Origin: Microbaculum marinum
GTDB taxonomy: Bacteria > Pseudomonadota > Alphaproteobacteria > Rhizobiales > Tepidamorphaceae
Assembly: GCF_042646165.1 (NCBI RefSeq)
Contig: NZ_JBHRTC010000018.1
Direction: 5' to 3' (one strand)
DNA length: 64,000 bases
Part shown: positions 33,186 through 40,144 of the stretch, piece by piece
Numbering within the stretch: the stretch's first letter is position 1
How the letters are laid out: the number at the start of each line of letters is the position of its first letter
Made by a program: the position numbers and the translations under genes
Notes under the pieces: generated by a model
Seen by the model: only the letters and a program-made list of their open reading frames with translations
Databases searched by the model: none
Told to the model about the DNA's origin: nothing

Positions 33186-34903
33186 TCATCGGCCGGCCTC
33201 GCTCCATGCGATTTCGCAGCGCCGATGGATGGTGGCATCACGTTCGCCATCGGAGACGTCGAGGATGTCGTCGGCGTCAAGCGGGTCGCCGCATTGATGG
33301 CAGTGCTCGTCATACGGAGATGGGCCGTATTCGTGCCTCGCGTTCCTCGCACTCTCGCGCTTTGCCCCGTCTTGCGAGGGTTGCGAGGGTTGCGAGGATA
33401 AAATCCGGGCATCTCCAGGACGTGGTGTGATAGTCCATATCGCCACGTTCTTGTGGTTCCGACCGTCGTCGTGTTCGACTTGCCAACCGGCCTTGCGCAT
33501 CACGGGCGCCTGTCGTTTTAGGCGCTGGGTAACGGCCCTCGCGTTTGCCGGCCAATCCCTCGGCGGTTTTTCCGGCTTGATCGTCCAGTCCAGTATCTCC
33601 GCGGAGGTGCCCGTGAACGGCCCCATCTTCGCAATGGCGGTTATGAAGGAATCGCCGGTCAGGGAGTCCGTCGCCAACTCGTTCTGCTTCTCGACGTAGA
33701 CCTGCAAGCCGTTCGTGCCGAGGATCTCGTCGACGGCGGCGAGGATCAGGGCAAAATCTGCCATTCTCGGTTTCTTCCCCAGACTGACAGAGGGCAGGAC
33801 GCGATTCACGCTCGCAGCCAGGTCCAGGATTGAACCAAGAATCCGGGGGTGGGCTACGCGGTACCGGGGCCACATTTCGGCCTCCGTGAGCCGCGCGTCT
33901 TCGCCGATCAGCCGGAAGTTGATCGTCATCAACCTTTCCGCCAAATCGCCGCGCACGGCCCGATGTCGATACCGTTGAGAATCAGGCAGCGCCGGAAAGC
34001 GAACACGTGCATGTCACCATCAGTGTAGAGCTTTCGGCGCACGTCGCCGTCACCTGTAACGGCCCGGCACATTGCATCCGACAGCCAGTCGGCGATCGCA
34101 GATATGTTGTCGATGCCGACGACCCAGGAGCCCGACGCCGCCGTTACCCAGGCCTCCCCATCTCGCGGTGGTTTCCGCAATGGAACCGGCGACGGGTCGA
34201 GGATCCCGGTCAGCGCCTTCGCCGCGGTACTCTTGCCCGAACCCTGCTCCCCTCCGATCGACAGGATGGGGTGCGGAATGTCGACATGTAGCGCGGCCAC
34301 CAACCAGGCGAGGATCAGAGGGCGGTCTTCCGGGGCGACGTTGAGGTGCTGCCAAAGTTCTTCGACATCACTCCCGCCAACCGGATCAGGCAGGGCGGCC
34401 GTCAGTGCGGTGCGCCTGAACAGGACCGGCGGATTTGGTTCGACTGACCATCCTCCAGCACCTATTCGAACAACGCGCCCGGTCGCGTCGCCGAGATCGA
34501 GCAGTAGGTCACCTTCGAGTCGAGCTACTCGGAGATGAAGGGGAACAGGGTCGCCAGCCTGAGCGATGCCCTCCAGAACGAGTAGTGCGTCCGCGAGCGC
34601 CTGTTGTGGGGCGGCTCGCCCTGTCCGCTGGAAATACTCCCGGGACAATTCGCTCCGCAGGGAGGTTTTGCCGCCCCGGAGCATCTGAACCACCTTCGAG
34701 CCGGACTTCGGGACGCCGAATGTGTCGCCGGTATCCGAGACGCTGAATTCGTAAAGCGACTCGGCGATCTCGACGAGGATGGTCGAGGCCGACTTTTTGG
34801 AGGGCTTCTCTTCCCCGGCATCGATCTGCTCGACCAGCTTGTCTAGTTCGCCGTTCACGCTCTGAAATTCGGTCCAAGGCCCTTTAATGATGTCCTCGCT
34901 CAT
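33186..34903 (-). pseudogene. P-loop ATPase of a mobile-element family, split by a frameshift
   Basis: Two overlapping frames together encode one protein. Frame 1 (34903-33929) has a helical N-terminus, VLFRRTALTAALPDPVGG, Walker A GGEQGSGKSTAAK, VVGIDNISAI in the Walker B region, and CRAVTGDGDVRRKLYTD, ending at ILNGIDIG before running out of frame to a stop. Frame 2 (from GTG 33956) continues as RGDLAERLMTINF, then PRYRVAHPRILGSILDLA and RMADFALILAAVDE, exactly the continuation expected in this family (common in actinobacterial and phage elements). The C-terminus has a CHQC...HRRC zinc-ribbon-like pair and a small GAGGGTTGC-type tandem repeat. A lost G in a G-run at 33957-33961 explains it. 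Read alone, the two parts would be an ATPase core and a tail. Confidence 0.8.
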
Positions 34904-35184
34904 CGTGCGGCCTCCCAGCTGGAAGGAACCGCGGGATCGCCGCCGACGAACACAAAGCCATCGTGGACGTCACCTGGACGCGGAGGGCGTCGCCTGTCGG
35001 GCAGAACCTCCCGCCGGCGGGACGTTGAGGTAACCGCCGGCCCGTAATCCCAACCGCCCGCACGGCGGGCAGTCCGGAGGCGAAGCCACAGATACGCTTC
35101 GGCTTCGGTCAGTCCGCCCGCTTCGATCAGGTCGCCGAGTTCGCCGACGTCGGATTCAGTGATGATGTCGTGCTGGTCAGTCAT
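34900..35184 (-). CDS. Hypothetical protein
   Basis: A 94-residue protein (MTDQHDIITESDVGELGDLI...) overlaps the ATPase start as ATGA (34900-34903) and the DUF3102 gene by 8 bases. The N-terminal part is acidic and helical, the C-terminal part Arg/Pro-rich. No family recognised. The coupling indicates it is expressed with the ATPase and may act with it. Confidence 0.65.
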   Translation of the reverse strand: MTDQHDIITESDVGELGDLIEAGGLTEAEAYLWLRLRTARRAGGWDYGPAVTSTSRRREVLPDRRRPPRPGDVHDGFVFVGGDPAVPSSWEAAR

Positions 35185-35974
35185 CGCGACCTCCAGCGGC
35201 CGCCTGGACCGCCTTCATGGTGTCGTTGAGCAGACCCTCGGCTTCGTCGTCCGTCGTGACCGTGTACCCGTTGGGAGTAGCGGGCGGATCGACCTCGCGA
35301 CGGTCGCGAATCGCCCAGATGACACCGGGGCGCTGGATCAGGTCGAGCAGGCGATTAGCGGCGTCTGGAGCCAGATCGCCGAGGATCTGGAAGATCTCCG
35401 TAGCTGCGTCTTCATCTTCCTGCCGGCGTCGTTCGGCGTCAGCTTCTCGCCGCCGCTGCTCACGATCTATTCGCCGCTCGTCTTCGGAGGTGAGTTTCCG
35501 ACGCTGACGAATCCGCTTCCGGCTCAGCTCTGCTGCCATCTCTTCCGGAGAGGGGGCGACCGCTTCGGCGATTTCCTGTTTGATCTGTACCGGATCGACC
35601 GCGCGGCCCGCCTCCAGGTCGGCAACTACTCGGTCTCGGATCTGAGGTGGCGTCGACGGCGCGGCAAGCTTGTAGACGAGAGTCTGCGGCAGTTCCGAAA
35701 TCGTTTCGGATTTATCGCGGAAGGCCAGTGCCGCCTGCATATAATTTTGCGCAGTTCGTTCAGTCCATCCGAACTCAGCCTTAAGCCAGGCGCCGAAGCG
35801 GCCATGCGGCAGCCGTTCCTTTACGGCGAGCAGGTCGCTTCCGGTTTCGATCAACATCCGGATCTGACTCTGGTGTCGTGCCCGGACCAGGAACGCCGCT
35901 TTCCTCGCGAAGTGGGCCGTGTCGGCGTCGATGATCGAGTAGTCGAAGGCGGCAGTGGTGGTGATATCAGTCAT
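35177..35974 (-). CDS. DUF3102 domain protein
   Basis: This 265-residue protein contains, at about residues 30-90, the DUF3102 pattern: IRMLIETGSDLLAVKERLPHGRFGAWLKAEFGWTERTAQNYMQAA (written here in parts: LLAVKERLPHG, FGAWLKAEFGW, RTAQNYMQAA). A strongly charged helix (KRIRQRRKLTSEDERRIDRE...) and a C-terminal tail follow. DUF3102 proteins are frequent on phages and plasmids and are thought to bind DNA, the Trp/Arg-rich part resembling a helix-turn-helix. It sits in the replication-type operon of the element. Its exact role is unknown. Confidence 0.85.
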   Translation of the reverse strand: MTDITTTAAFDYSIIDADTAHFARKAAFLVRARHQSQIRMLIETGSDLLAVKERLPHGRFGAWLKAEFGWTERTAQNYMQAALAFRDKSETISELPQTLVYKLAAPSTPPQIRDRVVADLEAGRAVDPVQIKQEIAEAVAPSPEEMAAELSRKRIRQRRKLTSEDERRIDREQRRREADAERRRQEDEDAATEIFQILGDLAPDAANRLLDLIQRPGVIWAIRDRREVDPPATPNGYTVTTDDEAEGLLNDTMKAVQAAAGGRDD

Positions 35975-36209
35975 GCCGCGCCCCCTGGATTAGGGTCGCG
36001 CGTCGTGCCGCCCGCACGTCGGCGTACAGACCGACGATCAGGCCGTCAGGTGCGACCGAAACAATCGCACCGATGGGCAGCCAGGCCGGTTGAACCGGAC
36101 TGACTTCTGGGCTATTTTGGGGGCTGATCTCGCTGCCGTGATGATCAAGTTTCTGAAGCCGGTTCCCGGTCGCCACCGGGGCCGGCTTCGCCATATTGGG
36201 GTGCCGCAT
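35967..36209 (-). CDS. Small hypothetical protein
   Basis: An 80-residue protein (MRHPNMAKPAPVATGNRLQK...) whose C-terminal half (GAIVSVAPDGLIVGLYADVRAA) has beta-strand character. It overlaps the DUF3102 gene by 8 bases. A second Met five codons in could be the real start. It begins 3 bases after the upstream gene's stop. No recognised family. Confidence 0.55.
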   Translation of the reverse strand: MRHPNMAKPAPVATGNRLQKLDHHGSEISPQNSPEVSPVQPAWLPIGAIVSVAPDGLIVGLYADVRAARRATLIQGARHD

Positions 36210-36212
36210 GCT

Positions 36213-36560
36213 TCACGCGGCCTCCGTCGCGCCGAGATCCGGGCTGTTGGTCCGCTTTGCAGCGCGCGCCGCAGCAGCGGCTTGCGCCTTTAGGTTCGGG
36301 CGCCTGAGCAACCGCTCTATTCGATCGTCGGCGGCTTGCACAAATTCGCAAAGACGTCCGACGCTGCGTCCGCCTAGAGTGCGTACATCAACCACGAGGT
36401 CGCGCACCTGGGCGGGTGTAAGTGGCCGGCCGAGCGCGCGAAGGCATTCAGCTGCATGCTCGTAAGTGACGAGCGGATCGCGGCCGTCACGGTACTCGGT
36501 AAGTAGGCTGGCAATCGTAGCCGCCTCGATTTCCGCTGAACGTTCTGCTTTCTGGTTCAT
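36213..36560 (-). CDS. Hypothetical helical protein
   Basis: The 115-residue product (MNQKAERSAEIEAATIASLL...) is almost entirely helical with a basic C-terminal half (RIERLLRRPNLKAQAAAAARAAKR). It is the first gene downstream of the terminator at 36594-36627, so a promoter is expected between them. No domain recognised; a regulatory or DNA-binding role is possible from the charge pattern. Confidence 0.55.
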   Translation of the reverse strand: MNQKAERSAEIEAATIASLLTEYRDGRDPLVTYEHAAECLRALGRPLTPAQVRDLVVDVRTLGGRSVGRLCEFVQAADDRIERLLRRPNLKAQAAAAARAAKRTNSPDLGATEAA

Positions 36561-36593
36561 GCGTCACCTTTCTGTTGCCTGTGGCGCACGACG

Positions 36594-36627
36594 AAAAAGG
36601 GCGCCACCTGCGGTTACGGTGACGCCC
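36594..36627 (-). terminator. Intrinsic terminator after the integrase unit
   Basis: The 10-bp stem has arms GGGCGCCACC and GGTGACGCCC (plus-strand view, one wobble pair). It has a 9-base loop and T5 on the minus strand. It closes the integrase plus 172-residue gene unit, separating it from the replication-type operon. Confidence 0.88.
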
Positions 36628-36675
36628 CATTTAACGGCCCGAACGTAACGGGAAAATTCCCGGGGCTATTTCCAA

Positions 36676-37194
36676 TTACGAGTTTCTTCGCCCGCGCTTG
36701 AGTGCGGCCCTAATGCCCGCCGCCCCCAGCCCCCTAAAGACCCTCGCCAAATCGCGATCGGCCCTGAAAGCTGCCCGAAGCGCGGTACCGCCGGTCAGCG
36801 GTTCCTGTGCCGCGACAGCGGCGGCTAGTCGTCGGTCTCGGTCAGCGGTTGGGCTCCCTCGCGATCGGCCGCGCCGCTTGGCGGACGTCGACAAAAACTT
36901 AATTTCGTCCGGTTCCAGTCGGGATTCGAGTGCGTCTACGTAAAAATCCGTTGCGATCCACACAAGTGAACGAGCGAGATCCAAATCGCCTGCGTCTAGT
37001 GCTCTCAGCCCATCCCGTGAGGCAAAGTGGGCCTCATACCAAGCAAGCCTTCCCGATGCGTGGTCATCACGAACCTGCCGCTCACCTGCCGGATCGCCAT
37101 CCCACCACCCATTGGCTGTCTTCACGCGTTCTGCGCCTGCAGTTCGTTCGAATATCCGGACGAAACGGCGTCGCAACTGATCTTCTCGCATCAT
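36676..37194 (-). CDS. Hypothetical protein cotranscribed with the integrase
   Basis: This is a 172-residue protein starting MMREDQLRRRFVRIFERTAG. The start codon overlaps the integrase stop as ATGA (37191-37194), so it is translationally coupled; the longer frame to 37266 lies inside the integrase and is rejected. It is rich in Arg, with a central acidic helix (LEPDEIKFLSTSAKRRGRSRG) and a basic C-terminus. Not recognised. A partner in recombination directionality is an inference from coupling only. Confidence 0.62.
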   Translation of the reverse strand: MMREDQLRRRFVRIFERTAGAERVKTANGWWDGDPAGERQVRDDHASGRLAWYEAHFASRDGLRALDAGDLDLARSLVWIATDFYVDALESRLEPDEIKFLSTSAKRRGRSRGSPTADRDRRLAAAVAAQEPLTGGTALRAAFRADRDLARVFRGLGAAGIRAALKRGRRNS

Positions 37195-38588
37195 GACAAT
37201 TCGCCTTGCAATTGCGTCACGGTTGCGACGCGCGCGGTTACGATGGCCTCCAACTTCGTTCCCCACGCATCTGCCAGCGGACGCAGCCGCGCCAGTCGCC
37301 GGCCGCGATCATAGGTTCGCGCAACGGTGCCTCCGACGCGATGTCCGATGAGCCGTTCCTCATCCTCGTATGCGCCGCCGTGGTCGATCTCGCCAAGATG
37401 CGTCCGCATCGTCCTCCGCAAGTCGTGCGCCGTGGCGTCGCTCGGCACTGGACTCCCCTTTGCGTCGGCGAGCGTTCGCCACGCTCGCGATACCGTGTTC
37501 GGCGACAACGGCGTCCCGCTCGGCTTCCCCGGAAAAACGTGCTCCCCATCACCCTGCGTCATCGCCTCCCGGAACAGGCGCGCGGCCAAGGGCGAGAGCG
37601 GTAGCACAAGGTCGCTCCCCTCTCGCCGATCCTTGGCGGTCATCTTGCGCCCGTCCTCCGCTGGAATCCGGATCGTCGGTCCATTGTCGCGGGCGCCGAC
37701 AAGCGGAACCGGATCAAGATCCAGATCACGGACGCGGGTCAACGCTATGGCACCAATACGGAGCCCGGTCACAAGCGAAAGCATCAGCACAAGGCGCGGC
37801 GCCGGGCCGATCAAGGTGTCGGGGATGCCGTCTCGCAGAACAGGCCAGGTCACCCTGATTTCTGCTTCCGATAGGACGCGGCGCCGCGATACCAGCCGAT
37901 GCCGCCCGGTGATCGGCAGATGGGCGGCAACTTGTGGGTCGATACCCTGCCATTCCCAGCCCGGCCGCGATGGCGTCCCCGGTCCGGCCTGCTTCCATAG
38001 GCCGGCGAGAAGTTGTGCGATGCGGATCGCCCGTGTCGTGCCCGCCGCGCCCTGCCGGCGTTGATCCCGGAGAAAACGGTCGATTAGCTCAGTCAACGCC
38101 TTGCGTTCAATCAACGCCATTGGCGCGTCGCCGATCTCGGCGCGGATCAAGGCGAAATCTCCCCGGAAATGTGCTCGCGTGCCCTCGGTCCAATCCTGCG
38201 AGCGTTCGTCGACGTAGCGGTCGATCGCGTCGGCAACCGTCTGCGATGATCCCGCTTCGACGTTCGACTGCCGTTTCGCTCGTTTGGCCGATACCGGGTC
38301 GACGCCATCCGCAATCCCTGCTTTGGCCTCCCCCGCCGCCGTACGCGCGGCGTTGATATCCATCTGCGCCAGATCACCGAGCGTCAGCCGCTTGCCGGCC
38401 GACCATCGGCCGTCCGGAAGTGGTAACTTGTAGTCCAATCGCCACCGCTGCGATCGGGCGCCAATGGCGAGACTTAGCCCCGGCACGCGGTCGTCGCGAA
38501 GGATGACCGACGCGCTGTTACCAGCGTCGACAGTGCGCATCGCCGCTTCTATCGATCGGCGGGTAATAGATGGGGATCGACCGGTCAT
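37191..38588 (-). CDS. int: Tyrosine-type site-specific integrase
   Basis: A 465-residue integrase of the P4/phage type. The N-terminal arm-binding domain (SIEAAMRTVDAG...RLTLGDLAQMDINAARTAA) is followed by a SAM-like core-binding domain (about 110-200) and the catalytic domain. Catalytic residues are Arg in TGLRIGAI, His-x-x-Arg in HDLRRTMR, His in LIGHRVGG, and the nucleophile Tyr in ARTYDRG. ATG at 38588 was selected because the triple TCGGAAA repeat and promoter space lie just upstream; the frame is open 24 codons further. The gene is read inward from the right junction, as usual for integrases next to attR, and it should catalyse recombination at bcp. Confidence 0.93.
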   Translation of the reverse strand: MTGRSPSITRRSIEAAMRTVDAGNSASVILRDDRVPGLSLAIGARSQRWRLDYKLPLPDGRWSAGKRLTLGDLAQMDINAARTAAGEAKAGIADGVDPVSAKRAKRQSNVEAGSSQTVADAIDRYVDERSQDWTEGTRAHFRGDFALIRAEIGDAPMALIERKALTELIDRFLRDQRRQGAAGTTRAIRIAQLLAGLWKQAGPGTPSRPGWEWQGIDPQVAAHLPITGRHRLVSRRRVLSEAEIRVTWPVLRDGIPDTLIGPAPRLVLMLSLVTGLRIGAIALTRVRDLDLDPVPLVGARDNGPTIRIPAEDGRKMTAKDRREGSDLVLPLSPLAARLFREAMTQGDGEHVFPGKPSGTPLSPNTVSRAWRTLADAKGSPVPSDATAHDLRRTMRTHLGEIDHGGAYEDEERLIGHRVGGTVARTYDRGRRLARLRPLADAWGTKLEAIVTARVATVTQLQGELS

Positions 38589-38613
38589 ACATGGGCTCCG
38601 ATTGTGGGTTCTG

Positions 38614-38641
38614 TCGGAAAAAAATCGGAAAGAGTCGGAAA
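38614..38641 (+). repeat. Three TCGGAAA repeats upstream of the integrase
   Basis: TCGGAAA occurs at 38614, 38625 and 38635, spaced 11 and 10 bases, about one DNA turn. The first copy is 25 bases upstream of the integrase ATG. The same motif in the same orientation occurs near the left end. It could serve as integrase arm sites, or as sites by which the integrase or a repressor controls int expression. Confidence 0.6.
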
Positions 38642-38768
38642 CTCGCGCCTCTTTCGCCACCCTGTTACTTGGCTGTTATCCCCATGTATGTATTCTTTTT
38701 GTCCTTGAAACGCAACGGATTGTGACCCCCGTCAACAGGCCGGTAACAACCCACAAAAAGGCCCAGAA

Positions 38769-38781
38769 ATGTACGGGCGCA
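38769..38781 (+). other. Right attachment core (attR candidate)
   Basis: The 13-base string ATGTACGGGCGCA is identical to 21403-21415. To its left the sequence is unrelated to bcp; to its right the displaced bcp tail begins. Confidence 0.7.
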
Positions 38782-38906
38782 GGTTCATGGGCGTCGAACG
38801 TTCAACCTTCCTCATCGACGGCGCGGGAACGGTCCGTAAGGTATGGCGTAAGGTGAAGGTTCCGGGTCACGCCGAGCAGGTACTTGACGCAGTCGAGGGG
38901 CTGTGA
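38769..38906 (+). pseudogene. Displaced 3' end of the host bcp gene
   Basis: Forty-six in-frame codons from ATG to TGA encode MYGRRFMGVERSTFLIDGAG and onward, ending LDAVEGL. Of 45 aligned residues, 35 match the C-terminus of the bcp product at 21070-21546. The host-like GC-rich codons fit the original bcp tail, cut off when the element inserted. Although it begins with ATG, it lacks the catalytic cysteine and has no evident ribosome site, so it is not expected to be a functional gene. It lies convergent to prfB. Confidence 0.9.
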
Positions 38907-38963
38907 CGGCGACGCGCGCATCTGTCCGCGCCGCCGTTCTGGCAAGGCCTTCTCTATCGGACC

Positions 38964-40095
38964 TCAGGCGGTCTCTTCGGCCGGTTCGTCCGCGGCGCCT
39001 TCGACGCGCTGCGCGAGCGAGGCTTCCATGAACTCGTCAAGATCGCCGTCGAGCACCGCCTGCGGGTTGGTGCTCTCCACTCCCGTCCTCATGTCCTTCA
39101 CCAGCTGATAGGGCTGCAGCACGTAGGATCGGATCTGGTGCCCCCACCCGATGTCCGTCTTTGAGGCGGCTTCCGCCATCGCCTTTTCCTCGCGTTTCTG
39201 CAGTTCCAGTTCGTAGAGCCTGGACCGCAGCATCGCCCAGGCGGTCGCGCGGTTCTTGTGCTGCGAGCGCTCGTTCTGGCAGGCGACCACGATGCCGGTG
39301 GGAATGTGGGTCAGGCGAACGGCCGAATCGGTCGTATTGACGTGCTGGCCGCCGGCGCCGCTGGAGCGATAGGTGTCGACCCGCACGTCGGATTCGTTGA
39401 CGTCGATGTCGATCGTGTCGTCAACCACCGGATAGACCCACACGGAGGCGAAGCTGGTGTGCCGGCGGGCGCTCGAGTCGTAGGGCGAAATCCGGACCAG
39501 GCGGTGGACGCCCGATTCAGTCTTCAGCCAGCCGTAGGCGTTGGGCCCGGTCATCTGCAGGGTCGCCGAACGGATACCGGCCTCCTCGCCGGCGTTGTAG
39601 CCGATTTCCTCGACCTTGTAGCCGTGCGCGCCGGCCCAGCGGGTGTACATGCGCAGCAGCATCTCGGCCCAGTCCTGGCTCTCGGTGCCGCCGGCCCCGG
39701 CATGAACCTCCAGGTAGCAGTCATTCTTGTCGGCTTCGCCGGACAGCAGTGTGCCGACCTGGCGCTTCAGGGCCTCGGCATGCAACGTCTTGAGGCCCTG
39801 GGCTGCTTCCGCGAGGACGCCTTCGTCGCCCTCCTCGTCGGCAAGCTCTATCATTCCGATGGAGTCCTCGAGCTCGCGCTCCAGACGCTCGATCGCGTCG
39901 ATCCCGTCCTGAAGCTGCTGGCGCTCGCGCATCAGCGCCTGCGCCTTCTCGGGATCGTCCCAGAATGCGGGATCTTCGGCGTCGCGGTTCAGGTCATCGA
40001 GACGGGCAAGCGCGTTGTCCCAGTCAAAGATGCCTCCTTAGCAGGGTGATCGACTGACGAATCTCGTCGATGTACTGCTGGTGTTCGGCGCGCAT
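38964..40095 (-). CDS. prfB: Peptide chain release factor 2, with programmed +1 frameshift
   Basis: RF2 ends translation at UGA and UAA. The first 23 codons (ATG at 40095, M-R-A-E-H-Q-Q-Y-I-D-E-I...) end at an in-frame TGA at 40024-40026. Skipping one base gives 353 more residues, for a full 376-residue RF2. The GGQ motif is in SSGAGGQHVNTTDSAVRL, and the stop-recognition SPF-like tripeptide region is in VRISPYDSSARRH. The C-terminus is DLDEFMEASLAQ. The frameshift site carries the classic internal Shine-Dalgarno sequence and CTT TGA C. It is downstream of mrcA with a 49-bp gap, in the standard alphaproteobacterial order. Confidence 0.96.
40023..40041 (-). promoter_or_regulatory. prfB programmed frameshift site
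   Basis: The minus-strand sequence reads CTAAGGAGGCATCTTTGAC: an AGGAGG internal Shine-Dalgarno, 3 bases of spacing, then CTT TGA C. Low RF2 levels favour +1 slippage on CTT at the UGA, giving autoregulation. Spacing and the CTTTGAC core are the same as in E. coli. Confidence 0.95.
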
Positions 40096-40144
40096 GGCGG
40101 CTCCGTTGTTATTCGCGTGAGGTGGTTATGGTGGCTGCCGGCGG

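Larger units (their letters stand above)
21403..38768. mobile_element. ~17.4 kb integrative element inserted in the 3' end of bcp (satellite-like or reduced prophage)
   Basis: The boundaries come from a 13-bp identity (ATGTACGGGCGCA) at 21403 and 38769, after which both copies continue as diverged 3' ends of bcp. A tyrosine integrase at the right end is read away from the right junction. Phage-type genes are a ClpP-like protease, a putative small terminase subunit and a tape-measure-like protein. There is also a replication-type ATPase, a DUF3102 protein and a left-end cargo of exported proteins. No capsid, portal, large terminase or lysis gene was seen. Removal would restore the order AsmA-like gene, bcp, prfB, consistent with the housekeeping genes on both sides. 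Confidence 0.88.

Noticed and set aside
33370..33400. Tandem GAGGGTTGC units as a possible CRISPR or iteron array
   Set aside because: Only about three 9-base units with no spacers, in frame as Ser-Gln-Pro repeats inside the ATPase tail; a coding microrepeat.
33929..33961. Programmed -1 frameshift in the element ATPase
   Set aside because: The junction does not offer a standard X-XXY-YYZ slippery heptamer, and a single-base loss in a G-run is a simpler explanation; kept only as a frameshift finding.
21403..38781. tRNA gene as the attachment site
   Set aside because: No tRNA-like T-arm sequence is present at either junction; the duplicated sequence is the bcp 3' end.
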